A stretch of DNA of 41,865 nucleotides from Chlamydiota bacterium (GTDB lineage: Bacteria > Chlamydiota > Chlamydiia > Chlamydiales > Rhabdochlamydiaceae): the NCBI GenBank assembly GCA_003176115.1, contig PSRO01000065.1, forward strand, positions 1 to 41,865. Reading direction: 5' to 3'. Below the pieces are notes generated by a model. That model saw nothing but the letters and a program-made list of their open reading frames with translations. It was not told the DNA's origin and did no database searches. Shown one piece after another: positions 10,237-19,762 of this stretch. The position numbers and the translations under genes are program-made. How positions within the stretch are numbered: position 1 is the stretch's first letter; each line of letters opens with the position of its first letter.

Positions 10237-10995
10237 TTATTTGCAAAGTTTTTTTCGACTGCAATCAATCTGCGGGTTTTCTATCCAAGAAGAAAAAGGA
10301 GTGATTAGATCAGCCAAAAAAGTGGTTTCTAGCCAAAATGTAAAAAACATCTCTCCATACCTTTTAGCTCCTAATAAAGCTGCATTTGCATAAGGAGGAT
10401 ACGGGTTAATTTTAGGATGAGAATAAGAAGACTCAGAAGGCGCAATAAATACGTAAGCGAGCCAAAAATTTGGTTGAGAAATTGTACAATTTAACCCTTG
10501 TTCCCAATCACTTACAATAACCGGTTTTAAATAATATCCCTTTTCTCTTTGAACAAGTTTTGTTAAATCATCATGTGTCACCCACATTAATATTCCATTT
10601 ACTATGTCAGAAAATTTGGCTTGAAATACATTTAACATCGCTACATCGCTTTTGCGTGCTAATTTTTTTGATAAGGATGCTTTATAGTTAAATGCGCGTT
10701 GAAATCCGTAAGCCACTACCAGACGATAGGTGTCAACAGTTGTTTGAGGAATTGTTTTGAGAGCGGATTCAGGGTATAATAAGCTTCCATAAGCAAAAAT
10801 GGGAATACGCTGTTTAGGAAAAAGCTTAAATACTTCTTCTGCTGATACAGGAAAAGGGAAAGAGGGATATTGCTTGAGATCTTTCTCTAGTTCTTGCGCA
10901 TGTTCAACAAGCAAGGCATGCCTACTAGCTCCCCATGGAGGGGTTGTTGCTCTTAAATCGGTTAGCAAAAAAAGGAACAATAAAAAGATTCTCAT
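10237..10995 (-). CDS. Gamma-glutamylcyclotransferase-like (GGCT/AIG2 fold) protein with signal peptide
   Basis: 252 aa; N-terminal MRIFLLFLFLLTDLRATT; IFAYGSLLYPESA resembles the GGCT FGYGSL motif. Confidence 0.5.
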   Translation of the reverse strand: MRIFLLFLFLLTDLRATTPPWGASRHALLVEHAQELEKDLKQYPSFPFPVSAEEVFKLFPKQRIPIFAYGSLLYPESALKTIPQTTVDTYRLVVAYGFQRAFNYKASLSKKLARKSDVAMLNVFQAKFSDIVNGILMWVTHDDLTKLVQREKGYYLKPVIVSDWEQGLNCTISQPNFWLAYVFIAPSESSYSHPKINPYPPYANAALLGAKRYGEMFFTFWLETTFLADLITPFSSWIENPQIDCSRKKLCK

Positions 10996-11048
10996 TCAGC
11001 ATTGTATTTTTTAGATATATCGAAAACTACTCAATGCAAAAAAACATG

Positions 11049-11783
11049 TCAAGAAGGTAGCACCTCTAAATACTTTTCCGCTTTAGCAAGATGTTCGGGA
11101 AGATCGATCCCTAAAGAGCTCTCTAGGGTTTCACTTACACAAATGCGTAGATTATAAAACAAAAAGCGCAACTGTTCTAATTTCTCTGCTTCTTCAATTC
11201 CACAAGAATCTAATTGGGAGATCTTCTCTAAAGCTTTTTGAGAAAAAGCGTAAAGCCCAATATGTTGATAATACAATTGCAATGGATTTTGATCGCGATA
11301 ATAAGGGATTGCATGGCGAGAAAAATACAACGCATGTCCTTCATGATTGCAGATAACTTTTATAACATGAGGCGATAAAATATCAGAAAGATTTACCATT
11401 TTTTTCTTCAGCGTCCATATATCGCCATTATAGGGCGACTGCAAAAGATCCTTGATCATTTGCTCATTGACAAATGGTTCATCTGCTTGCCAATTGACCC
11501 ATATATCTGCTTGCATAGAGCCTTTCTGCATAACTTCGATTAATCGATCCGTTCCTGTTAGGCACTCTTGAGATGTCATAATACAATTAGCACCAAAGGA
11601 TTGGACAACTTCTCTCGTCTCTTCCGCATCTACAGCAATCACTACTTGATCAAAATAAGAGATAGAGCACGCTTTTTCCCATACCCATTGAATCAAAGGT
11701 TTGTCATGTAATAGTGCCAAGATTTTTTTAGGAAAACGTGTTGAGTGTAATCTAGCGGGTATTACGCAAATAATTTTTAACAT
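11049..11783 (-). CDS. kdsB: 3-deoxy-manno-octulosonate cytidylyltransferase (CMP-Kdo synthetase)
   Basis: MLKIICVIPARLHSTRFPKKILALLHDKPLIQWVWEKA; VNWQADEPFV; YYQHIGLYAFSQKAL; IEEAEKLEQLRFL. Start placed at internal ATG 11783. Confidence 0.85.
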   Translation of the reverse strand: MLKIICVIPARLHSTRFPKKILALLHDKPLIQWVWEKACSISYFDQVVIAVDAEETREVVQSFGANCIMTSQECLTGTDRLIEVMQKGSMQADIWVNWQADEPFVNEQMIKDLLQSPYNGDIWTLKKKMVNLSDILSPHVIKVICNHEGHALYFSRHAIPYYRDQNPLQLYYQHIGLYAFSQKALEKISQLDSCGIEEAEKLEQLRFLFYNLRICVSETLESSLGIDLPEHLAKAEKYLEVLPS

Positions 11784-12781
11784 TCTAACCTTTTTGGGTG
11801 CTCTAAATACCAACGGATAGTCTCTCTTAAAGAAGATGCAAAACCATACATAGGCTTCCAGCCAAGATTTTTCTTAATCTTAGTAGCATCAATAGAATAA
11901 CGCAAATCATGTCCTGGTCTATCAGCTACTTTTTTAATAAGAAGCTTCAAGTGATTAGGATCTTTGTTTTCTAAGGCAGAAAAAGTATCAATGATACAAT
12001 GAAGTACATCGATATTTGTTTTCTCACATCCTCCACCTATGGCATAAGACTCTCCTGTAACTCCTTGTTCTAGAATTGTCCAAATAGCCTTAACGTGATC
12101 TTCAACAAACAGCCAATCGCGAATGTTCATTCCTTCTCCGTATATAGGCAGAAAGGATTCATGCAAACATCCTGCAATCATTCTTGGAATAAACTTCTCT
12201 GGGTGCTGATAGGGCCCATAATTATTAGAGCAATGAGAAATAGTGATGGAGAGTTTATATGTATTGGCATATGCGCGCACAAAGTGATCTGCTGCTGCTT
12301 TGGAAGCTGCATAAGGAGAGTTGGGTTTATAAAGAGATGTCTCCTTAAAAGAGCTCTCTTGATGGGTTAAAGATCCATATACTTCATCGGTGGATACATG
12401 ATGAAAGTGAATTTCAGGAGATAAGCGCACAAGATCTAGCAGTGCAAGAGTTCCCCCTACATTGGTTTCTAAAAACTCTCTTGGCCCTAAGATGCTTTTA
12501 TCAACATGGCTTTCTGCAGCAAAATGCACAATTGCTTCAATCTGATGTTCTTCTAAAAGCTTTGCTACTGTTCCTTGATCACAAATATCTGCTTGTACAA
12601 ACACATGACGCGTATCACTTTGTATGAGCTCTAGATTATGCATATTGCCGGCATAGGTCAGTGCATCAAGATTTACCATCTTTTCAACCCCATAAACCTT
12701 GTTTAATCCATAACGAATAAAACAAGAGCCAATAAAGCCGGCTCCTCCAGTAACTAACAAAGATTTAAATCGAGATCGCAT
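11777..12781 (-). CDS. rfbB: dTDP-glucose 4,6-dehydratase
   Basis: 334 aa; VTGGAGFIGSCFIRY, FAAESHVDKSI, STDEVYG, YAASKAAADHFVRAY, HCSNNYGPYQHPEKFIP. Confidence 0.93.
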   Translation of the reverse strand: MRSRFKSLLVTGGAGFIGSCFIRYGLNKVYGVEKMVNLDALTYAGNMHNLELIQSDTRHVFVQADICDQGTVAKLLEEHQIEAIVHFAAESHVDKSILGPREFLETNVGGTLALLDLVRLSPEIHFHHVSTDEVYGSLTHQESSFKETSLYKPNSPYAASKAAADHFVRAYANTYKLSITISHCSNNYGPYQHPEKFIPRMIAGCLHESFLPIYGEGMNIRDWLFVEDHVKAIWTILEQGVTGESYAIGGGCEKTNIDVLHCIIDTFSALENKDPNHLKLLIKKVADRPGHDLRYSIDATKIKKNLGWKPMYGFASSLRETIRWYLEHPKRLEC

Positions 12782-13616
12782 CTATAAAAAATTCTCCTAA
12801 TGCCTCTTTCCAATGTCTGGGAGAGCTATTTAGTTTTTGAGAAACCTTCTGTGTTCCTAATACATTACACCTTGGGCGTTTTGCCATTTTTACATAATTA
12901 GCAGCTGAAATAGGAATAACTCTCTTACAAAAGATTCGATCTTGCAGCTTCTCAAAGAGCTCTTTTGCAATATCAAAACGAGAACAAATCCCTTGATTCA
13001 CAAAATGATAAATTCCTCTCTCTTGTATAAGGTCTAAAACAACAGAAGCTAAATCGTAACAATAGGTAAGACATCCCCATTGGTCTTGGATTACATGAAC
13101 CTCTTCTTGATTTTGTAATAGAGGTAATAAAGAACTGATAAAATTTTTCCCTCCTGCACCAAAAACCCAAGAAGTACGAAGAACACATGCATTAGGGTGC
13201 ATGTCTAACACGAGATTTTCTCCTTCTAGCTTACTTGCACCATACACATTTAGAGGACAAGGTGTATCTTCTTCGCAGTAGGGAATTTGCTGGTCTCCTG
13301 AAAATACATAATCTGTGGAAATATGCATGAAGTGCGCATCCATGAGTTTTGCTACTTTTGCCACAAAAGAGGCCCCTGTTGCGTTTACCAAAAAAGCTAT
13401 CTCTGGATTTTTTTCTGCTTGATCTACATTGGTATAAGCAGCGCAATTAATGATATGTGTGGGTTGTACTAATCTAGCCCTTTGTAGTAACTGCTCATAA
13501 TCTGTGATATCAGCCAAAGCTCTATCATCAGCAATACATTGTACATTCCTTTGCATGCACATTTTTGCACATACATTAGCCAACATCCCTTGGCCACCTA
13601 GGATCCAAATTTTCAT
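12765..13616 (-). CDS. rfbD: dTDP-4-dehydrorhamnose reductase
   Basis: 283 aa; ILGGQGMLA, INCAAYTNVDQAE, HISTDYVFSG, YGASKLEGE, RTSWVFG. Confidence 0.92.
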   Translation of the reverse strand: MKIWILGGQGMLANVCAKMCMQRNVQCIADDRALADITDYEQLLQRARLVQPTHIINCAAYTNVDQAEKNPEIAFLVNATGASFVAKVAKLMDAHFMHISTDYVFSGDQQIPYCEEDTPCPLNVYGASKLEGENLVLDMHPNACVLRTSWVFGAGGKNFISSLLPLLQNQEEVHVIQDQWGCLTYCYDLASVVLDLIQERGIYHFVNQGICSRFDIAKELFEKLQDRIFCKRVIPISAANYVKMAKRPRCNVLGTQKVSQKLNSSPRHWKEALGEFFIDAISI

Positions 13617-14143
13617 ATTATTTGCCGTAAAAATGGTTGATTACGATCTCTTTCAGATAAGATAACTGAAGAAAGAGGCCATGTAATTCCTATATCAGGA
13701 TCGTCATAACGAAATCCCTTTTCTTCTAATGGATCAAAAGAACTACTCACTTTATAACAAACATGAGCGGTTTCACTGATTACACAAAACCCATGTGCAT
13801 ACCCTGTGGGAATAAATAACTGTTCCCCTTTTTCCGCGTCCAAATAAACTCCTAGCCATTTGCCAAAAGTAGAACGTGTTGGACAAATATCCACCACTAC
13901 ATCAAAAATCACTCCTTGCATTACCCAAATCAGCTTTGCTTGACCTGGTAATCTTTGAAAGTGCATTCCTCTTAAGGTCCCACGCTGCGAAAAAGAATGA
14001 TTGTCCTGGACAAATTCATCATGAATTCCTTTTTCTCTATAGCGTTGCTTATGAAATGTTTCTGAGAAAAAACCTCTTTGATCAAAAAATCTCTGTGGCT
14101 TAATTAAGCTGATACCCGGTAAACTTAAAGTTTCTATTTTCAT
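13613..14143 (-). CDS. rfbC: dTDP-4-dehydrorhamnose 3,5-epimerase
   Basis: 176 aa; RGFFSETFHKQRY, QDNHSFSQRGTLRGMHFQ, VVDICPTRSTFGKWLGVYL, IPTGYAHGFCV. Confidence 0.94.
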   Translation of the reverse strand: MKIETLSLPGISLIKPQRFFDQRGFFSETFHKQRYREKGIHDEFVQDNHSFSQRGTLRGMHFQRLPGQAKLIWVMQGVIFDVVVDICPTRSTFGKWLGVYLDAEKGEQLFIPTGYAHGFCVISETAHVCYKVSSSFDPLEEKGFRYDDPDIGITWPLSSVILSERDRNQPFLRQII

Positions 14144-14209
14144 ATTGGAGTAGTGTATGTATAAAGCAATACTATCATTTTTATCTTAAATTAACCCAAC
14201 TTTTTTCAA

Positions 14210-15223
14210 ATGCTTATACAAAATAATAAGGAGTTAAGCTACGAGAACATGAACATTTTTAAAAGTTATTTAATACGATTTGTTGTTTTGTGTTCTCCCT
14301 TGATTGGGTTTGCAAGCTCTCCTGATATGCCTCATATCACTCCTAATGAGCCTTGGTTTACAGGACCTTTACTTACACCAACTGCAAATGTTGTTTCTAA
14401 AGGCCACTACGATATACAATCCTATGTGTTCTTTACAAATATCTACGGACAATACAATGCCCATTGGAAAAACCATTCTATGCCCCATGTATTTGTTGGT
14501 TCCTTTGTATTAGATGTTCAATTTGGATTGTCAAAAATTTGTGATTTCCAGTTCAATCCTTTAGTATTGTATAAACATCAAAAAGATATTCATACATGGG
14601 CATTTGGAGATCTTCCCATATCCCTTGGTTTTCAATTATACAAAGCTGCGCCTGCTGGACTTGCCATTAAACTAAGATTTCTCGCCACCTTACCTACAGG
14701 AAAATATCAACATTTGAGCCTGGATAAACAGGGTTTAGACGCAGGGGGATTAGGAGGTTATTTTCCAGGCATTGCTTTAGTTTTTGGACGAACATTTCAA
14801 ATGGGATGCTCTTACTTTCTAGCAACTCGTCTTAGCTTAAGCTATTACCTTCCCACTCCAGTTCATGTAAAAGGATTAAATTCCTATGGAGGAGGGCCTC
14901 ATACAAGAGGTAAAGTATTTCCCGGGCAATTTTTTATTGCTCTATTGGGGCTAGAATGGTCTTTTACCCAACGCTTTGTTTTAGCTTGTGACTTAGAGTA
15001 TATACATACTAATAAAACACGTTTTACAGGAGACAGAGGTCATTTGAATGGCATTCCTCATTTAATAGGCGCTGCTTCAAAAGAGCAAATAAGCATCGCA
15101 CCTGCGCTTGAGTATAATTTCAATCAAAACGTGGGAATTATTGCTGGTTGCTGGTTTACTATAGCAGGCCGCAATATACCTGCTTTTGCAAGTGGTGTTA
15201 TTTCTCTTAACATTTACAAATAA
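14210..15223 (+). CDS. Putative outer-membrane beta-barrel protein
   Basis: 337 aa; likely start MNIFKSYLIRFVVLCSPLIGFASS downstream of the ORF start; amphipathic/aromatic beta-rich sequence. Confidence 0.6.
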   Translation: MLIQNNKELSYENMNIFKSYLIRFVVLCSPLIGFASSPDMPHITPNEPWFTGPLLTPTANVVSKGHYDIQSYVFFTNIYGQYNAHWKNHSMPHVFVGSFVLDVQFGLSKICDFQFNPLVLYKHQKDIHTWAFGDLPISLGFQLYKAAPAGLAIKLRFLATLPTGKYQHLSLDKQGLDAGGLGGYFPGIALVFGRTFQMGCSYFLATRLSLSYYLPTPVHVKGLNSYGGGPHTRGKVFPGQFFIALLGLEWSFTQRFVLACDLEYIHTNKTRFTGDRGHLNGIPHLIGAASKEQISIAPALEYNFNQNVGIIAGCWFTIAGRNIPAFASGVISLNIYK

Positions 15224-15228
15224 ATTTT

Positions 15229-16014
15229 ATGCTTTTAAGATTGATTCTTCTTCTGTCTTCTGTAATGAGTTGTAATGGGAAAATACATACCCCCCATGCC
15301 TCCTATCTTAGTCTCTCTAAAAAAGAAGCGCATACCATTGGTCAAAAAATTTGGCAAAATGAATGTGGGGCAACTACCCATAGATTGCTAAACTGGAATC
15401 TGGGTGAAAATTTTCTCTCTTTAGGAATTGGACATTTTATTTGGTATCCAAAAGACAGGCAAAAGCAATTTGCAGATACATTTCCTGACTTCCTTCTATT
15501 TTTACAAAAACATCGCGTCTCCATTCCTGCTTGGCTTGAGAAAGAAAAAGATTGCCCCTGGCATTCTAAGCAAGAATTTGATCAAACCCAAGATCCACGT
15601 AAACAAAACTTAAAAAAACTGCTCACTCAAACCATTGAATTGCAGATGCTCTTTATTGTGCAGCGCTCGCAAAAGGCGATTGCAAATATTCTCTTATCTC
15701 TTCCCCTTAAAGAAAAAAAATCCTTTGTCGAAAAAATACATCTGCTTGCTCAAACTTCTCATGGGAAATACGCCATCATAGATTATATTAATTTCAAAGG
15801 GGAAGGAACTACTCTCAAAGAGCAATATGCAAATCAAGGATGGGGGCTAAAGCAAGTGATACAAAATATGCCAAATCAATCAACTAATCCCGTTCAAGAT
15901 TTTGTGAAAGCAGCTAATTTGCTACTGGAAAACCGGGTGGCTAATGCACCTAGAGATGAAACGCGTTGGCTACCTGGCTGGAAAAATCGCCTATCGACTT
16001 ATTTAAAGTCTTGA
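15229..16014 (+). CDS. Conserved secreted/lipoprotein-type protein of unknown function
   Basis: 261 aa; hydrophobic N-terminus LLLSSVMSC; motifs IWQNECGATTHRLLNWNLGENFLSLGIGHFIWYP, YINFKGEGT, YANQGWGLKQV, APRDETRWLPGWKNRLSTY. Confidence 0.6.
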   Translation: MLLRLILLLSSVMSCNGKIHTPHASYLSLSKKEAHTIGQKIWQNECGATTHRLLNWNLGENFLSLGIGHFIWYPKDRQKQFADTFPDFLLFLQKHRVSIPAWLEKEKDCPWHSKQEFDQTQDPRKQNLKKLLTQTIELQMLFIVQRSQKAIANILLSLPLKEKKSFVEKIHLLAQTSHGKYAIIDYINFKGEGTTLKEQYANQGWGLKQVIQNMPNQSTNPVQDFVKAANLLLENRVANAPRDETRWLPGWKNRLSTYLKS

Positions 16015-16439
16015 GTTTCCTCATGAGCTAAAAATCTCTCGATACTGATTTTTGTTACTTGCTCTATTCCTGTATGTTCAGCGATTTTCTTTCCTTGACT
16101 GTTTAAAATAATTAAAGTAGGTAAACTAGCTATCTCAAACTTTTTACATAAGTCCTCTGTTTCTGGATTACTTGCATTGACCTTAATAAAAATAATTTGT
16201 TTACCAAATTGATACGCCCAATGTTCATACAAGGGTTTGAACCGCTCGCAAGGAGGACAAGAATCTTGATAAAAGTCGATAAAGACGATTTTTTGACTTC
16301 CTAAAAGTGCCTCTAATTGCTTTAAAGAAGAAACCTCCAAAGGAGTGTTCCCTTGAATTTTAGGCTTATTTGCAGAGTAAATTGGCAAAGAGCAAACCAT
16401 AAATAAGCCCCTTAAAATCACTAAAATAATTTTTTTCAT
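15999..16439 (-). CDS. Exported thioredoxin-family protein (CPPC active site)
   Basis: 146 aa; signal-like MKKIILVILRGLFMVCSLPIYS; FIDFYQDSCPPCERFKPLYE; cis-Pro SLPTLIIL. Confidence 0.85.
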   Translation of the reverse strand: MKKIILVILRGLFMVCSLPIYSANKPKIQGNTPLEVSSLKQLEALLGSQKIVFIDFYQDSCPPCERFKPLYEHWAYQFGKQIIFIKVNASNPETEDLCKKFEIASLPTLIILNSQGKKIAEHTGIEQVTKISIERFLAHEETQDFK

Positions 16440-17492
16440 TTACCTGTCCTTTTTTAATTTGTTTTGCAAAAGCTCACAAGGCCTGCAGGGCTTATTGATT
16501 TCTTTTTGTAATTGCATGGCTGCTTTAGCGCCATCTGCTGCTGCGCAAATTGCTTGCTTAAATTCGGGATCTGCCACCTCTCCTGCAGCATACACCCCCT
16601 TAACGGAGGTTTTTTGGTGCTGCTTTAATCGGATATATCCTGAATCTAGCTCTAATTGATTGGTAAATAACTTTGTATTTGGCACAGACCCAATAGCTAA
16701 AAATAAAGCATCTACTGGTAGATGATAACTTTTTTTGTGTTTTTGATTAGATAAAATAAGATGGCTTACTCTACCTTTTTCTCCTTTTATCTCTTTTACT
16801 TCCATTTGATAGAGAACTTCTATATTGGGTAAAGAGGTTACTTGCTTTTCTCTTTGTTTTTCTACCGTGCGAAAGGCTCTTCCGCGCACTATAATATAAA
16901 CTTTTTTAGCAAGATTTGCAAGATACTGCGCTTCTGTTAAAGCTCCGTCTCCTCCTCCTGCTACTGCTACGATTTTGTCCTTGTAAAATCCTCCATCACA
17001 TACTGCGCAGCTATATACCCCCTTAGACCAATAACTTTGTTCCCCAGGAATATGCAATTTCTTAGGAGTTGCTCCTAAAGCAACAACTACAATAGGCGTG
17101 TAGTATATTACTTCTTCCTGAGTAATTAAAGAACGAGTTGTTATTTGATGTGCTTTTTGAGAAAGATCCTGAGAGAGCACTACAGCAATTACTTCCTCTC
17201 TAAGTAGCTCAGCTCCATTTAGACGCGCCTGATTTTCAAGATCTTTACCTAGTTCAATTCCTGAAATGACATCTCTTCCTGGCCAATTTTCCACTCTAGG
17301 GGATTGCGTAATCATGCCCCCTATGCTATCTCCTGTAATAACAACTGGTTTAATGCCAGCACGCCCGCAATAAATAGCAGCTGTTAAACCAGCAGGGCCT
17401 CCTCCCAAAATTAAAACCGGTACATCTTTTGTTTCAGCAGTATAAATAAAAGTAGAAAATACAATGAGAATTAGAACTAATGTTTTTTTCAT
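16440..17492 (-). CDS. trxB: Thioredoxin-disulfide reductase with N-terminal signal-like segment
   Basis: 350 aa; MKKTLVLILIVFSTFIYTAETKD then GGGPAGLTAAIYCGRAG, CAVCDGGFYKD redox motif, GEVADPEFKQAICAAADGAKAA; C-terminal PCRPCELL. Confidence 0.9.
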   Translation of the reverse strand: MKKTLVLILIVFSTFIYTAETKDVPVLILGGGPAGLTAAIYCGRAGIKPVVITGDSIGGMITQSPRVENWPGRDVISGIELGKDLENQARLNGAELLREEVIAVVLSQDLSQKAHQITTRSLITQEEVIYYTPIVVVALGATPKKLHIPGEQSYWSKGVYSCAVCDGGFYKDKIVAVAGGGDGALTEAQYLANLAKKVYIIVRGRAFRTVEKQREKQVTSLPNIEVLYQMEVKEIKGEKGRVSHLILSNQKHKKSYHLPVDALFLAIGSVPNTKLFTNQLELDSGYIRLKQHQKTSVKGVYAAGEVADPEFKQAICAAADGAKAAMQLQKEINKPCRPCELLQNKLKKDR

Positions 17493-17925
17493 TTATACCT
17501 CTCTTTAGTTTATATGTAATTTTTTTGAGAATAAAAATAAAGGTTTTAAAGAAATTAAATTGATATAAAATATTTTAATAGCTGTATGAAAAACCTATGC
17601 ATTGATTCCAATAGAAAAAAATTTGCACCAGAATATTAAAGATACCATTAAATTGAGAGTTTTAATTAATTTTTTTTGTTTTTAAAACAAATAGGTAAAA
17701 AAATGCACACCTCTACAACTGTCGAATGCTCCTTCAGAGGTAAAACCTCAGCTAAACATCTCAAAGCCATAGAAATATTAACAAAAGCTAAAGAAAAAAA
17801 TCCGGAGTAGAGATACCCGCGTAACAAAGAATTCTATGCCAAGATTATTCCTCTATGCGGTATGATCTTGTAAGAATAAAAAAAAACTTCCTTTTTAGTA
17901 AAAAATTTTTTATCTAAAAAAATAC

Positions 17926-19017
17926 ATGCTATCTAAAAAAAACAGGCTCAACTTGAACATGCGTAAAAAGAAAACTAACTGGATTTTTTATCTAGTGGCT
18001 TTCCTGCTTGTATTATGGCCTTTAAGTCAAAAAATATACTTAAGCCATTATTTTACTAAGGTTATCCTTCATCCTCAAAAAACGGGGATTACCACCTTGC
18101 ATTTTTACGATGTAGAACGTAAGCGCCCTGTTGTTACAGAAATATGGTATCCTATTGATCCAGAAACACCCTCTATTAACCCTTTAGGTATGTGGGTTCG
18201 TTGTGGAGAAGCAAGAGATGCTGTGTTAAGCAATCAAAAAGGAACCTACCCTTTGGTTGTTCTTTCTCATGGTCATGGTGGAGATCGTTTTAACATTGCA
18301 TGGCTTGCTGAAGTATTAGCTGCTAATGGGTATATTGTAGCCTCTATGGATCACTATGGCAATACTTGGAATAATAAAATTCCAGAATTCTATGTTAGAA
18401 CTTGGGAGAGACCTAAAGATGTCTCTTTTGTCATTGATCAAATTTTACATAACAGCTTATTCCAAGATCGCATCGACCAAAACCGCATTGGATTTAGTGG
18501 ATATTCATTAGGTGCAACTACAGGTTTATGGATAGCTGGTGCTTGTGTAAAGGAAATTGAGCAAAGCGCATTTCAACAAATCTGCAACCAACAATTAGGA
18601 GAAACCATTTCTCTAGAGAAGTTAAAAGAAACGGATTTTAAGCAAGTATTCCAATCTTTTCATGATCAACGCATCTCTGCTTTTTTCGTAATGGCTCCTG
18701 CTTTAGGATGGATGTTTACAGAGCAAAGTTTAAAAAATATTCAACCCCCATTCTATATTGTAGCATCAGAGCAAGATGCCATTGCGCCTACAGAACAGAA
18801 TGCAAAATGGTTTGCCAAAATAATGAATCGCGTATCGCTTAAAATTCTCAAAGGAAATGCCAATCACTATACTTTTCTCAACCGAGCTACCAGTGTTGGC
18901 AGACGATTTTTACCTCCTAGACTCTATGAAGACCCTCAAGGAGTAGATCGCAAAAAGATCCAAGAAACCCTTGCTAAAGAAGCTGTTTTATTTTTTAATC
19001 AAATGCCTTCTCAGTGA
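17926..19017 (+). CDS. Alpha/beta hydrolase (chlorophyllase / PAF-acetylhydrolase-like)
   Basis: 363 aa; N-terminal TM, PLVVLSHGHGGDRFN (oxyanion region), GFSGYSLGATTG nucleophile elbow, ASEQDAIAP, NANHYTF. Confidence 0.7.
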   Translation: MLSKKNRLNLNMRKKKTNWIFYLVAFLLVLWPLSQKIYLSHYFTKVILHPQKTGITTLHFYDVERKRPVVTEIWYPIDPETPSINPLGMWVRCGEARDAVLSNQKGTYPLVVLSHGHGGDRFNIAWLAEVLAANGYIVASMDHYGNTWNNKIPEFYVRTWERPKDVSFVIDQILHNSLFQDRIDQNRIGFSGYSLGATTGLWIAGACVKEIEQSAFQQICNQQLGETISLEKLKETDFKQVFQSFHDQRISAFFVMAPALGWMFTEQSLKNIQPPFYIVASEQDAIAPTEQNAKWFAKIMNRVSLKILKGNANHYTFLNRATSVGRRFLPPRLYEDPQGVDRKKIQETLAKEAVLFFNQMPSQ

Positions 19018-19762
19018 AACCAATAATTGTCCCATTTCTTCCTGTTATTTGATCTCGGCGATAGGAGTAAAAATCTTCTGCATTGCAATATGTACACATG
19101 CATGCAATCTCAATGTGAGAAGGCAATACTCCTGCTTCCTCTAATTGATCTTTAGCAATGGCCCATAAATCAAAATGAAACGGCGTTACTTGATATTTCC
19201 AAAAGTCAGGTGGAAATTCCCTCTTGTATTCTTTAAACTCTGCGTGCTTTGGTCCAAGACTTGGTGAAATACAAACAAGTAAATCAGCAGGATTAGAACC
19301 AAAGGCTTTATGCATAGATCTTACTGTTTCACGATACGCATTACCCACATTTCCTCTCCAACCCGCATGTGTATTTGCTATCGCTTTTCGTAAAGGATCA
19401 TAAAAAATTGCAGCTTGACAATCTGCATGAGTAATTAATAACCCGATCTCAGGCAAATCAGTTAGTAAAATATCACAATTTCCTACATCTTGCTTAAGCC
19501 TTTGTATCCATTTAGCATGAACCCCATGCACTTGGTTACCTGTCACTATTTCCTTAAAATTACACAGCTTTTGTATTTGTTTACGATGATAAATTACATG
19601 TTCTGCAAGAAGATTACCCGGATTGGCTCCCAAATTAAACGATGCATAAGGCCCCTGGCTGATTCCTCCCTGTCTTAAAAAAACTCCCGCTTTTAGATGA
19701 GGGATCCCCTGTAAAAGTTCAAATTCTAGCCATTCGATCTCACCTGATTTTTTACGCAACAT
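18995..19762 (-). CDS. pgeF: Polyphenol oxidase / laccase-domain family protein (PgeF/YfiH)
   Basis: Start MLRKKSGEIEW at 19762; FLRQGGISQGPYASFNLG, VTGNQVHG, TDLPEIGLLITHADCQAAIFYDP, IANTHAGWRGNVGN. Confidence 0.85.
   Translation of the reverse strand: MLRKKSGEIEWLEFELLQGIPHLKAGVFLRQGGISQGPYASFNLGANPGNLLAEHVIYHRKQIQKLCNFKEIVTGNQVHGVHAKWIQRLKQDVGNCDILLTDLPEIGLLITHADCQAAIFYDPLRKAIANTHAGWRGNVGNAYRETVRSMHKAFGSNPADLLVCISPSLGPKHAEFKEYKREFPPDFWKYQVTPFHFDLWAIAKDQLEEAGVLPSHIEIACMCTYCNAEDFYSYRRDQITGRNGTIIGFTEKAFD

Noticed and set aside
10221-10237. AGCTATTT-T-AAATAGCT palindrome at the end of the GGCT-like gene
   Set aside because: AT-rich stem with essentially no loop and no clear U-tract on the minus strand; weak terminator evidence.
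12095-12627. Plus-strand ORFs 12095..12370 and 12442..12627
   Set aside because: Antisense to the strongly supported rfbB gene; no RBS or recognisable motifs.
12973-13446. Alternative-frame minus ORFs inside rfbD
   Set aside because: Shadow frames of a well-conserved gene; Cys/Ser/Arg-rich composition typical of off-frame translation.
17702-17809. 35-aa ORF MHTSTTVECSFRGKTSAKHLKAIEILTKAKEKNPE
   Set aside because: Short, no convincing RBS, no recognised motif; could be a remnant but not supportable.
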